From AWTP1-13 sp963820375 (GTDB lineage: Bacteria; Pseudomonadota; Alphaproteobacteria; Rhizobiales; Hyphomicrobiaceae): a stretch of 64,000 nucleotides of DNA. Positions 46,543 to 55,793 of this stretch are shown here, piece by piece. The number at the start of each line of letters is the position of its first letter. Position 1 is the first letter of the stretch. The stretch lies in assembly GCA_963820375.1 (NCBI GenBank), contig CAWFZX010000004.1:143876-207875 (forward strand), written 5' to 3'. The translations under genes and the position numbers were made by a program. Below the pieces are notes generated by a model. The model had not been told where the DNA came from. It did no database searches and saw nothing but the letters and a program-made list of their open reading frames with translations.

Positions 46543-46716
46543 ATGCCCTACCTACCGGCCGAGCAGCGACCCGGCTTCGCAAATGGAACCCAACCCAAGC
46601 CGCCGACGGCTTTGGACATGCGTACGCCAGCTGCAGATCTGATACTGACCCTACAACGAAACAACACGGCTAGGTGGTTCGGGGCTCAAGCGGTACGCGT
46701 AGCCGAGGTCGGCTAG
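46543..46716 (+). CDS. Possible 57-aa peptide
   Basis: ATG 46543 follows AGAAGG at eight bases, and the frame ends at TAG 46714-46716. The product (AEQRPGFANGTQPKPPTALD, then LILTLQRNNTARWFGAQAV) has a natural composition but no recognised family. It may be a remnant of a longer gene. Low confidence. Confidence 0.3.
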   Translation: MPYLPAEQRPGFANGTQPKPPTALDMRTPAADLILTLQRNNTARWFGAQAVRVAEVG

Positions 46717-46969
46717 ACGCTTGACGAGATCGGTCGGCTTGTTCTGTGCCGACGGACACGCTTGCAGTCTACCAGGGTGTCATTTGCTGCGGGTCGGCGG
46801 CGCCGGTGGCCAACGTGTATGAAGCACACGAGGGGCATGGCGTTGCCAAGGTTCGCAAGGTACCGATCCCGGTGCTGGCGGCGAAACGAGCGACAGCATT
46901 GAAGACCAGCTTGAGTTGTGCCCGTGCAACGCTTGTGATAAGATGCGATTGGGTCGCACACGTTTCCTC

Positions 46970-49900
46970 ATGGAAGCCGGACCCACGAAAGCCAAGACAA
47001 TGACAGCACGAAGGCCGCGACAGGCCGGTCAGACCGGCCGCAGCCGAACGAGCAGCCATTCTCAAGGCACACGAGGATCGATTTCCCCGTCGTTGCTCTC
47101 GGGGCCTCGCAGGTGGTCTCGACACATTCAGGAAGTTGTCACCGCCTTGCCGGCGGACTGCGGCATGGCCTTTGTGTTGATCCAACATCTCGATCCAAAA
47201 CACGAAAGCATGATGGTCGAACTTCTTGCTGGCCACACGGCGATGCAGGTTGTGCAGGTCGCCGACGGCATGCAGGTCGAGCGCGACCACGTTTATCTCA
47301 TTCCACCGGGTACCTATCTGGCAATCGCGGCGGGCACTCTGCGCTTGTCGAAGCCATTGAAGCTGCATGGCGCACGCATGCCCTTCGACTTCTTCCTGCG
47401 CTCGCTGGCGGAAGAATGCGGCGAGCGCGCCATCTGTGCGATCCTCTCCGGCACCGGCACCGACGGCAGCCTCGGATTAAAGGCGGTGAAGGAGAAAGGC
47501 GGGCTGTCATCGTGCAAGACCCAGAGGAGGCCGCCTTTGACGGCATGCCCCGCAGCGCCATCGTGGGCGGGGGGCTGATCTCGTGTTGACGCTGGCCAAG
47601 ATTCCGCAAGCCCTCGTTCGCTACGGTCGTCAGAATTACGTCAAGGATGGAAGTAAAGGTCTGGGGGCCTCGGACACCGTCCAGGCGGCGTTTGCGGACA
47701 TCATTGATTTGTTGGCCGCCAACACCCCGCACGATTTCTCGCTCTATAAGCAGGGCACTCTCAGCGCCGAATAGAGCGGCGCATGGCGATGGCCGGGCTT
47801 GAGAGCAGCGCGCGCTATCTGCAGGTCCTGGGCGAGAATTCAGCCGAGCGTGAGCTGCTGGCGAAGGATCTCCTCATCAATGTCACGCATTTCTTCCGTG
47901 ACCCGGCCGCCTTTGCTCTACTGGGGGGGCAAATCATTCCAGACATCGTGCGGCAGCAAACGTTGGACCGGCCTTTGCGCATCTGGGTGCCTGGCTGCAG
48001 CACCGGCGAAGAGGTCTATTCCATCACCATGCTCTTTCTTGAGCATCGGGGCCGCAAAACGCAATATCAAACTGAGATGTTCGCCTCCGATATCGATGCC
48101 GATTGTGTGGCGTTTGCCCGAAACGGCATCTATCCGGAATTGATAGAGGCGGATGTAGCGCCGAGTTCGACTGGCTCGCTTCTTTACCAAGGAAGACCAT
48201 AGTTATCAGGTGGTGCGCGAATTACGCGAGACTGTGGTGTTCACGGGTCATAGCCTGCTGACCGACGCTCCATTCTCACGTCTCGATCTCATCTCCTGCA
48301 ACTTATTCATCTACCTCTGTGCTGAGGCGCAGCGAAAAATCATGTCCCTCTTCCACTTCGCGCTGCGCCAGGGAGGTGTGCTATTTCTCGGTTCCGCAGA
48401 GAGTGTAGGCAACGTATCGGATCGCTTCGAGCCGATCAGCACAAAGCACCGCGTATACCGTCGCGTCAGCGTAGCCGGCTAGGCGAGGTCGAATTTCCAC
48501 GGGCAAGGACCGATCCTCGTCGCTCGCCTGGCGGGCTCTTGCCGCAGCAGCCGGTGCAGCGCCGGTATGGGCTCGGAGAACTATCACGGCGAGCCATGTT
48601 CGAAGCCTATGCGCCGGCCTCCGCCCTGATCAATGCTAAGCACGAGGGCCTCTATTATTTCGGCTCGGTGGATCGCTATCTGAGGATTGCCTCCGGCGAG
48701 GATACTCGGGATGTGCTGGCGATGGCGCGCGAGGGATTGCGCGTCAAGTTGCGATCTGCAATTTGGCGCGCTGAAGAAGGGTCGGCGCGTATCACCGTCA
48801 CCGGAGCGCACGTCAAACGCGAAGGGCGGTTGGTCCCAGTCAGCATCACTGCGTTGCCGATCGAAGGCGACAACGAGGAACTGTTTCTTGTCAGTTTCGT
48901 CGACGATCCTACTCCGGAGCTCGGAGCAGCAAGATCAGTCGAGTCGGCAGCGGACGCGGCGCGAGTGGTTCAACTCGAGGAGGAACTCGAAGCTACGCGC
49001 GAGGACTTGCAGAGTGCTATTCGCGAGCTGGAGATCGCCAATGAGGAACAGAAGGCGATCAATGAGGAGACCATGTCTGTCAACGAGGAGTTCCAGTCGA
49101 CGAACGAGGAATTGGAGACGTCGAAAGAGGAACTCCAGTCTCTAAACGAGGAACTCACAGCTCTCAACAGTCAGCTGCAAGAGACGGTCGAGCAGCAGCG
49201 CACCACCTCCAACGATCTGCAGAACATCCTCAACAGCACCGACGTTGCGACCCTCTCCTTGGATTGTAAGTTGAACATTCGCTTCTTTCCGCCGGCCACC
49301 AAGTCGCTCTTCAACGTTATTGCAACCGATGTCGGCCGGCAGCTTGCCGACCTGACACGCCGGTTCGAGGACGCCGATCTGCTATCGGATGCACAAGCCG
49401 TGCTCTCAAGCCGCGCGCCAGTCAGACGCGAAGTGAAAGCCCACGACGGCGCATGGTTTATACGCGGTATGCTGCCCTATCGGAGTGACGACAGTCGCAT
49501 CGAGGGGGTGGTCATAACATTTGCCGGCATTTCCGAGATGAAAGCCGCCGAGCGAGAGATCGAGGCCGCCCGGGCGTATCTCGACAGCATCATCGCTACC
49601 ATTCGCCAGCCTTTGATCGTTTTGGACGAGCAACTGCGCGTCATCTCCGCCTCGAGCTCATTCCATTGCACCTTTTCGGTCAAACCCGAGGAAACTTGTC
49701 GGACGGCACCTCCTTGCTGCAGCCGATCATCTTGACGTCCCTGCGCTCCATGAATTCCTGGACTCGATCCAGGCCACGGCACCACCACCAATGATTATGA
49801 GATCGACATCGAATTGCCGAGCCAGGGACGCCGCTCGTTCTTGATGAGCGCTCGTGTGCTTTGAGAGGAGCCTTCGGCAAAACGCAAGATCCTAGTGGCG

Positions 49901-51718
49901 ATCGTCGACGTGACCGAGGACAAGGCGCGAGGGTAGGGCGCTCGAGACCGCAAAATCGGAGGCAGAAAAGGCTAACGTCGGTAAGTCTCGATTTCTCGCG
50001 GCCGCCAGCCATGATTTGCGCCAACCGTTGCAAACCATCAGTTTGCTGCAGGGGATGCTGGAGAAGCGTGTCCACCATCAAGCCACGCTGAAGCTCGTGC
50101 ACAGGCTCGATGAGACGGTCGTACGATGACGAGCATGCTCGACAAGCTGGTTGATATCGAGCAGCTTGAGGCTGGTATCGTACGACCAGCTGTAGTAGAT
50201 TTTTCTATTAAGACGCTTACTGGACGAAATGAGACCGAATTTGCCTATCACGCGGCGGCGAACAGCCTAGACTGGCGCTAGTCCCAAGCAGTCTCAAGGA
50301 GAGAACCGATATGAGACTGCTAGAGAAAATCATCCGCAATCTGCTGTACAATGCGATGAAGTATACAACCAACGGCAAACTCCAGCTTGGCTGCAGTCGC
50401 TCTGGCGACAGGCTGCGCATTGAAATATGGGATACGGGTCCCGGCATTCCAGAGATGGAACTGCAGGCGATCTTTGAAGAGTTCCATCAGCTTGACAATC
50501 CTGCACGGCAACGAAGCAAGAGTCTCGGCTCGGCCTTGCCTCGTGCACGCCTTGCTAATCTGCTCGGACACAAGATCGACTTTCGCTCTCGACTTGGTGC
50601 GAGCTCGGTTAACACAATAGAGATACCGCTCGTACCAGCAGCAGCGAAGGCTCTACCGGTGCTAGGCCATGCTGAGACATCCGAGGGCGCACCTGCACGC
50701 GGCACGATCCTCATCGTCGATGACGATCCCGCGGTGCTCGATATGCTACGGCTGCTTTTTGACGACCAGGGTCAGCGCACGATCGTGGCCGCAGATGGTC
50801 ATCAGGCTTTGGAATTGGTCAAGGGGTCGAGCATGCTCGACCTTATTGTCGCCGACTACAACCTACCCAACGGCATTACCGGGCTCGAGATCATCGCCCG
50901 GCTACAGGCGCGGGCTCAGCAGACGATACCGGCCATTATTCTAACAGGCGATATCTCGACCGAGAGCTTGCGCGACATCGCCGGCCACGGTTGCGTGCAT
51001 CTGAACAAGCCTGTTAGGGCAAAGGATCTGATACGCCTGATCCAAAAACTCCTAGCCAAACCAGCAGCCACGGCGCCAGCCACGGTCGAGCAGCTGCCCC
51101 TCCACCTGGAAACGCGTCGGTCGTCCACCGTTTTTGTCGTTGATGACGATCAGGCTGTCGGAGAGGCGATAGGCGATCTACTTCAGGAGAACGGCTATTC
51201 GGTGCGGCTTTTCAAGGATCGCTGCTGCCTTCCTCGTAGCCTACCGTCCGGGCTGCCACGGATGCCTTTTGGTTGATGCCCTAATGCCCGGCATGAGTGG
51301 TGTTGCGCTGATCGAACGCCTAAAATCCGATGGCCACGATCTCCCTGCCATTGTCATCATCGGGAGCGGTGCCGTGCCGATGGCGGTTCAAGCGATGAAG
51401 GCAGGAGCCGTGGACTTCATCGAGAAGCCGGTTGGTCATCAGGATCTGCTCGCGAGCGTCCAACGCGCGCTCGAACGGACGCGCGACACAGCGGCGCTGT
51501 CCAAATTGCGGGAAACCGCGGCGACATGCGTTGCGACTCTGACCAGCCGGCAGCGCCAGATCTTGGATCTGGTGCTCGCAGGGCACCCAAGCAAGAACAT
51601 CGCCGCCGATCTCGGCATCAGCCAACGCACGGTTGACAACCATCGTGCGGCAATCATGAGGAAGACCGGCTCGACGTCCCTCCCGGCCCTGATCCGCACG
51701 GCGATTGCTGCCGCCTGA
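46970..51718 (+). pseudogene. Decayed CheB-CheR-PAS-histidine kinase-receiver-receiver-LuxR fusion
   Basis: Read across frames, one continuous chemosensory giant can be followed for about 1550 codons: CheB methylesterase (DCGMAFVLIQHLDPKHESMM, ILSGTGTDGSLGLKAV), CheR methyltransferase (DLLINVTHFFRDPAAF, WVPGCSTGEEVYSI), a coiled coil (NEEFQSTNEELETSKEELQS), PAS, HisKA (SHDLRQPLQTISLLQGMLEK), HATPase (WDTGPGIPEMELQAIFEEFH), a receiver (LIVDDDPAVLDMLRLLF), a second receiver and a LuxR helix-turn-helix (LVLAGHPSKNIAADLGISQR). The frame breaks near 47080, 47109, 47135, 47505, 47770, 48165, 48480, 49693, 49775, 49933, 50122, 50278 and 51220, and TGA 49861-49863 replaces an expected codon. The CheB active-site GASAGG is also split. 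Confidence 0.85.
51269..51718 (+). CDS. Intact receiver-LuxR fragment at the 3' end of the pseudogene
   Basis: The last open piece of the decayed fusion, 149 residues. It holds the second half of a FixJ-like receiver, from its phosphoacceptor region (VDALMPGMSG) through IEKPVGHQDLL, and a complete LuxR-type helix-turn-helix (LTSRQRQILDLVLAGHPSKN, ISQRTVDNHRAAIMRKTG). The receiver lacks its N-terminal acidic pair, which lies in the previous frame. It could still be translated as a DNA-binding fragment from ATG 51269, but I see no good ribosome-binding site. Confidence 0.5.
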   Translation: MVDALMPGMSGVALIERLKSDGHDLPAIVIIGSGAVPMAVQAMKAGAVDFIEKPVGHQDLLASVQRALERTRDTAALSKLRETAATCVATLTSRQRQILDLVLAGHPSKNIAADLGISQRTVDNHRAAIMRKTGSTSLPALIRTAIAAA

Positions 51719-52095
51719 GCTACCAAGACCGGCGGCGCTGTGGGTCCGGCGTCCTGGCTATGACAGCAAATGAGTACTTTCCGAGTCTGTTCATGCCAAG
51801 GCAAGTGCCTAGGCTAATGTCACGAAATGGCATGCCAAGACGAAACGCCGGAGCCGTTCAGCAATCAAGCCCACCCTGCACAGTCGTCGGCAGCCGCGGT
51901 GGCTATTGTCGATTTCACCTCAGGCGGCTGGGTCACCGGCAGCACGCCAAACGTGTTGGCGGGGTAGCAGGTCGCACTCATCGAGGCAATGACGCCTTGC
52001 CACAGTCTATCGTCCACTGCGCGCATCGAATGCGTCCGGCTACGCGGCGACAAACCGCGTCGGACCCGAATGCGCGTTGATGCCATGAGCTGTCC
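51719..52095. other. Intergenic region, nothing recognised
   Basis: About 377 bases without a supportable gene, hairpin or repeat. Confidence 0.4.
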
Positions 52096-52362
52096 ATGAA
52101 CGTGCGCACAACGACCAAGAGTGTCACTTTCCGCCGCCCCTTCTCTCTGAAGGGTGCCGACGGCCTTCAGCCCGCTGGAACCTACGTGGTCGAGACCGAA
52201 GAAGAGGCAATTCCAGCTTTATCGTTTCTCGCTTATCGCCGCCTATCCACGACGATGACTTTGTCTACTCGATACGGAGGCGCTGTCGTGCGGCAGGTGG
52301 TCGCGGTCGATCCAGCGGACCTCGAAGCAGCTCAGGTGCGAGACCAAGACTGTAAGGACTGA
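52096..52362 (+). CDS. Small conserved protein, paralogue of the one at 45729
   Basis: An 88-aa protein: TKSVTFRRPFSLKGADGLQ, PAGTYVVETEEEA, LSFLAYRRLSTTMTL and AVDPADLEAAQVRD. These blocks align in order with the 99-aa minus-strand protein at 45729-46028. The start has only a weak ribosome-binding site. Function unknown. The two copies flank the decayed chemosensory gene on opposite strands. Confidence 0.65.
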   Translation: MNVRTTTKSVTFRRPFSLKGADGLQPAGTYVVETEEEAIPALSFLAYRRLSTTMTLSTRYGGAVVRQVVAVDPADLEAAQVRDQDCKD

Positions 52363-52962
52363 CGAGCTTACTGCGTCCTCGCCACGGCCGCTTGGTTTGC
52401 GCCTTGTATTGGCAGTGTTCGGGCCGGAACGATCGAACATTATCGCTGAATGATTTCGCACTCTTTGCTGCCATTGGGCCGTCGCTTATCGGTTAGTGGC
52501 GCCGGATGCGACCGTTCCCTAAGCGGCAGCTTCTTGATCCATCTGCCCCGGTCAACATGATCGACCCAGGCGGGCGACCTTCCGACTCGCGTGCAGCTGC
52601 CACTGCTCAACCATGTCACGTCCTCGAGCGGCCACGTTAGACAGCGCTATTGAAGAACAGATTGCGCAAACACCAGGATAGGTAGAGGACCCGTGTGAAG
52701 CGCAGCGCTGACCCACGCCGGCGCAGGCCATTTCCAATTTCGGATCATGTTTATTCGACGCATCAGCAGTTTGTTTTCCGGTGCATAGCAGTAGGTATTT
52801 TCCGTACCTTGGCAACTCCGTCCAAGGCATGCGTTCATGCTCAAGATACAAGAGCAGGCGTGCTCGTCCACTTAGCTGGCGGCCTCGACGGGCCTGACGG
52901 GCTGTTCTCTCTGCCGGGACAATGCATTCAACTCGCAATGCGAAGATTTGAGGAGAACTTTC
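52363..52962. other. Gene-free region
   Basis: Some 600 bases. A minus-strand frame, 52552-53151, overlaps the next gene and has unlikely composition. No repeats or terminators were recognised. Confidence 0.4.
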
Positions 52963-53175
52963 TTGGGTCCCACTATCCGTCTCTACTACGACACCGTCAT
53001 TGCGATAGCCTTGATGGCTGTGTTCGCTATCGTCTGCGGCTTTGTCGCTTCCTTGATTACAGGGGGCAGCCCGCCAAACTTCACCATCACCGGAATTGCG
53101 TTCCTGCTCGCCGGCGCGGTTTGGTTCTTCCGCCTCTGGCGCAATTCGCAAACGTCTGCTCTACCGCCCGCTTGA
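52963..53175 (+). CDS. Small two-helix membrane protein
   Basis: A 70-aa protein. TTG 52963 is preferred because GAGGAG lies seven bases upstream; an earlier in-frame TTG at 52948 has no site. Two membrane helices (TVIAIALMAVFAIVCGFVAS and TITGIAFLLAGAVWFFRLW) flank a short polar loop. No named family. Likely inner membrane. Confidence 0.6.
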   Translation: MGPTIRLYYDTVIAIALMAVFAIVCGFVASLITGGSPPNFTITGIAFLLAGAVWFFRLWRNSQTSALPPA

Positions 53176-53386
53176 CCTCGCGTCGAGACGACACGGCCGC
53201 CGGTCGCAATGACTTTGCTGATAGTTCCAGCGGTTGCCGCCGAGGGAACCGCCCAACTGGTTCGTCCTGCGCCGTAGCGAAACAGCGAGCCGCATGACGG
53301 TAGTGCCTATCAGCTGGGCCTGTAGCAGCTCTCCGAGTCACCATGTTGGTTCGCACCCCTGACGCCCGACGAACAGAGACCTTCCA

Positions 53387-53632
53387 ATGCGAGACGATGC
53401 ACAGACGGCATACCTCTTTCAGTGTGGCGATGAGGAACTCTTCGCCATATCGCCAGACAAGACCGGCAAGAATATTCCGCGCACCAGCTGCACGCAGGGC
53501 TGGCTGCTACGGGAGCGGTTTGCGCTCGGGACGCAGGTGCCGGCGCTGAACCTGATCGGCACGACACCGATCCTCAGAAGCATCGCGGACAAGGGTTACT
53601 ACATCTGGCGCGCGGGTTTCATTACCGCCTGA
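53387..53632 (+). CDS. Small conserved hypothetical protein
   Basis: An 81-aa soluble protein (RDDAQTAYLFQCGDEELFAI, then GKNIPRTSCTQGWLLRERF) with two cysteines and a C-terminal YYIWRAGFITA. Composition is that of a real folded protein, though no ribosome-binding site is strong. Function unknown. Confidence 0.5.
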   Translation: MRDDAQTAYLFQCGDEELFAISPDKTGKNIPRTSCTQGWLLRERFALGTQVPALNLIGTTPILRSIADKGYYIWRAGFITA

Positions 53633-53943
53633 CGGATCTGTAAGACGCGCCAGTTGTGCAGCTAAGACAGCAAACTCGGTAACAGGTGAAGTGATCAGTG
53701 CCCTTCAATTCATCTCCCAGCAAGCCGTGACGATCACCTCCGGCAGCGCCATATGCAGATTTCCGACTGACGGACCTTCCGTCGTGATGAGGGCGGCCGG
53801 ATCAGGGAGGCAGCGTCGCGATCTCGAAAACTGGTCGAGACTTGAGGGCGCAAGTGCGTCAACACACTATAAAGCCGGATACGACTAATGCGGAACCTGC
53901 TCGCTGCAAAGACGGGCGTCCAATCACCTCGGAGCATAACACC
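53633..53943 (+). promoter_or_regulatory. groES upstream region
   Basis: A 311-base spacer before groES, presumably containing its promoter. I looked for the CIRCE inverted repeat (TTAGCACTC with GAGTGCTAA) and did not find it. CTTGAG at 53841 and TATAAA at 53868 resemble promoter elements, but the spacing is too long for a confident heat-shock sigma call. Confidence 0.3.
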
Positions 53944-54234
53944 ATGAAATTTCGTCCCCTCCACGATCGTGTCGCCCTGCGCCGCCTCGCCAGCGAAAGC
54001 AAAACCTCGGGCGGCATCATCATTCCCGATACCGCCGCCGAGAAGCCGCAAGAAGGCGAAGTCATAGCGGTTGGTCCCGGAGCGCGCGGCGAAGACGGCA
54101 AGATCGTCGCCATGGACCTGAAAAAGGGTGATCGCGTCCTGTTCGGCAAATGGTCCGGGACGGAAGTCAAAATCGATGGTGCCGAGCTCCTCATCATGAA
54201 GGAGAGCGACATCATGGGTGTGCTCGCAAACTAG
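53944..54234 (+). CDS. groES: GroES co-chaperonin
   Basis: A 96-aa GroES with MKFRPLHDRVALRRLASESK start, the mobile loop KTSGGIIIPDTA and GDRVLFGKWSGTEVKIDG. It caps the GroEL folding chamber. Length and sequence are those of alphaproteobacterial GroES. groEL begins 68 bases later. An in-frame upstream extension to 53842 is ignored, since the family start is at 53944. Confidence 0.96.
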   Translation: MKFRPLHDRVALRRLASESKTSGGIIIPDTAAEKPQEGEVIAVGPGARGEDGKIVAMDLKKGDRVLFGKWSGTEVKIDGAELLIMKESDIMGVLAN

Positions 54235-54587
54235 CAGCGCCGGTTCCGCCTTCGCAAATCTAACAATCAGAAATTCTCTCAAACATACTTCGGAGACTCA
54301 AAATGGCCGCCAAGGAAGTTCGCTTTTCTAGCGACGCTCGTGAGCGCATGCTGCGCGGCGTCGACATCCTCGCCAACGCCGTGCGGATTACGCTGGGGCC
54401 CAAGGGTCGCAACGTTATTCTCGACAAGTCGTATGGCGCACCGCGATCAACCAAAGACGGCGTTACCGTTGCCAAAGAGATCGAGCTCGAGGACAAATTT
54501 GAAAATATGGGTGCGCAGCTGGTGCGCGAGGTGGCCCAGAAGACCAACGACATGGCCGGTGACGGCACCACGACTGCTACCGTCCTG

Positions 54588-54594
54588 GCCGCCC
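54588..54594. other. Junction between alphaproteobacterial and actinobacterial sequence
   Basis: GroEL similarity ends at Ala96 (codon 54588-54590) and Dop-like, very G+C-rich sequence begins at once. Left of the point, codon usage is mixed; right of it nearly every third position is G or C and all genes are of actinobacterial type. No integrase, att-like repeat or transposon end is present. Confidence 0.85.
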
Positions 54595-54659
54595 ACACCG
54601 CAGCCGTCCTCGACGCCAGCCCCACCGCCGAGGACCTGATCCGCAACCTCCAGAGCTAG
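54591..54659 (+). pseudogene. dop: C-terminal tail of Dop (depupylase/Pup deamidase), partial
   Basis: Twenty-two residues (AHTAAVLDASPTAEDLIRNL then QS). The identification rests on position, directly before pup as in the usual dop-pup-prcB-prcA order, and on the acidic, alanine-rich ending usual for Dop. The rest of the gene is cut off by the junction. Moderate confidence only. Confidence 0.5.
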
Positions 54660-54750
54660 CTGGTCCCCCGTCCACAGATCCCGGGTACCGCCTGCGAGTA
54701 CGGTGTCCGGGATGAAACAATCGCCTCGGACGCTCGTCCAGGGAGGCACG

Positions 54751-54966
54751 ATGGCCAGAGACAGCGGCGGCGGCGCCGAGCAGAAGCGGCGCACGCCCGG
54801 CAAGCAGGACGCCGAGCAGGAAGAGGCCCAGGCGTCCCCCGACATCCAGGAGAAGGGCGAGGAGCTCAAGGAAGAGCTCGACGCGCTGCTGGACGAGATC
54901 GACGACGTCCTGGAAGAGAACGCCGAGGAGTTCGTGAAGCAATATGTCCAGAAGGGAGGCGAGTAG
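54751..54966 (+). CDS. pup: Prokaryotic ubiquitin-like protein Pup
   Basis: A 71-aa protein from ATG 54751, preceded by GGGAGG. The first half is polar and disordered; the second half is the helix that binds the proteasomal ATPase (EELKEELDALLDEIDDVLEE), ending YVQKGGE. Because the last residue is already glutamate, Dop deamidation is not needed before PafA couples Pup to lysines of target proteins. Length is typical (60-72 aa). prcB follows after 31 bases. Confidence 0.96.
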   Translation: MARDSGGGAEQKRRTPGKQDAEQEEAQASPDIQEKGEELKEELDALLDEIDDVLEENAEEFVKQYVQKGGE

Positions 54967-54997
54967 ATAAAGGCTTGTCCGTTACGATAGGAACGGC

Positions 54998-55789
54998 GTG
55001 AACAACCCGTTCGAGGGGCCGAAGCTGTTCAGCCCGTCGTTCGTTGATGCGTTGCGGGCGTATGCGCCGGAGCTGCTGGAGATGAAGGCGGCCGGGGGGA
55101 CGATGCCGGAGGTGCCGCATGGGACCACGGTGGCGGCGCTGCGGTTCGCCGACGGGGTGGCGATGGGCGGGGACCGGCGGGCCACCGAGGGGATGACCAT
55201 CGCCCAGCGGGACATCGAGAAGGTGTTCCCGGCCGACGACTTCTCGGCGGTGGCGATCGCCGGGGCGGCCGGGCCGGCGATCGAGATGGTGCGGCTGTTC
55301 CAGACCGAGCTGGAGCACTACGAGAAGATCGAGGGCTTCCCGCTGTCGCTGGAGGGCAAGGCCAACAAGCTCGGCCAGATGGTCCGGGGCAACCTCCCCC
55401 TGGCCATGCAGGGCCTGGTCGTGCTGCCCCTGTTCTGCGGCTACGACACCCGCCGCCAGGTCGGCCGCATCTTCCGCTACGACGTCACCGGGGGCCGCTG
55501 GGAGGACGCCGACTTCCACGCCACCGGCTCGGGCGGCCGGGACGCCCGTGGCAGCCTCAAGAAGCGGTGGCGGGCCGACATGGACGGCGACAGCGCCGTC
55601 GACGCGCTGATGGAGGCGCTCTACGACGCCGCCGACGAGGACGCCGCCACCGGCGGGCCCGACCTGGTCCGGGGCATCTTCCCCGTGGTGGCCACCGTCA
55701 CCGCCAAGGGCTACCAGCGGGTCCCCGACGACGAGCTGCGCAAGGCGGCCGAGCGCCTGGTCGCCGCCCACGCGCAGGCAGGGGGCTGA
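54998..55789 (+). CDS. prcB: 20S proteasome beta subunit
   Basis: A 263-aa beta subunit, GTG start at 54998 after AGGAAC. A propeptide of about 42 residues ends at HG, exposing the catalytic threonine Thr43 (HGTTVAALRFADGVAMGG follows). DRRATEG and the GSGG loop near residue 175 match the fold. Fourteen copies form the inner rings of the proteasome that degrades pupylated proteins. prcA starts four bases after the stop. Confidence 0.96.
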   Translation: MNNPFEGPKLFSPSFVDALRAYAPELLEMKAAGGTMPEVPHGTTVAALRFADGVAMGGDRRATEGMTIAQRDIEKVFPADDFSAVAIAGAAGPAIEMVRLFQTELEHYEKIEGFPLSLEGKANKLGQMVRGNLPLAMQGLVVLPLFCGYDTRRQVGRIFRYDVTGGRWEDADFHATGSGGRDARGSLKKRWRADMDGDSAVDALMEALYDAADEDAATGGPDLVRGIFPVVATVTAKGYQRVPDDELRKAAERLVAAHAQAGG

Positions 55790-55793
55790 TCCG

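Larger units (their letters stand above)
54303..54659 (+). pseudogene. groEL: GroEL N-terminus fused to foreign tail at the contig junction
   Basis: Residues 1-96 are a normal alphaproteobacterial GroEL N-terminus (MAAKEVRFSSDARERMLRGV, LGPKGRNVILDKSYGAP, GDGTTTATVLA). GroEL should then continue for some 450 residues with an AIVREG-like helix; instead the frame reads AHTAAVLDASPTAEDLIRNL and stops. The foreign 22 residues resemble the end of Dop, the gene that normally precedes pup. The open frame across the join is therefore a coincidence of the fusion rather than a gene. The product cannot be a working chaperonin. Confidence 0.9.

Noticed and set aside
53700..53943. CIRCE element or clear heat-shock promoter before groES
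   Set aside because: The inverted repeat was not found, and the CTTGAG/TATAAA pair has spacing that is too long.
54303..54659. A novel short GroEL-like protein
   Set aside because: The tail is foreign to GroEL and fits the end of the gene that precedes pup. The frame is open only because the join happens to stay in phase.
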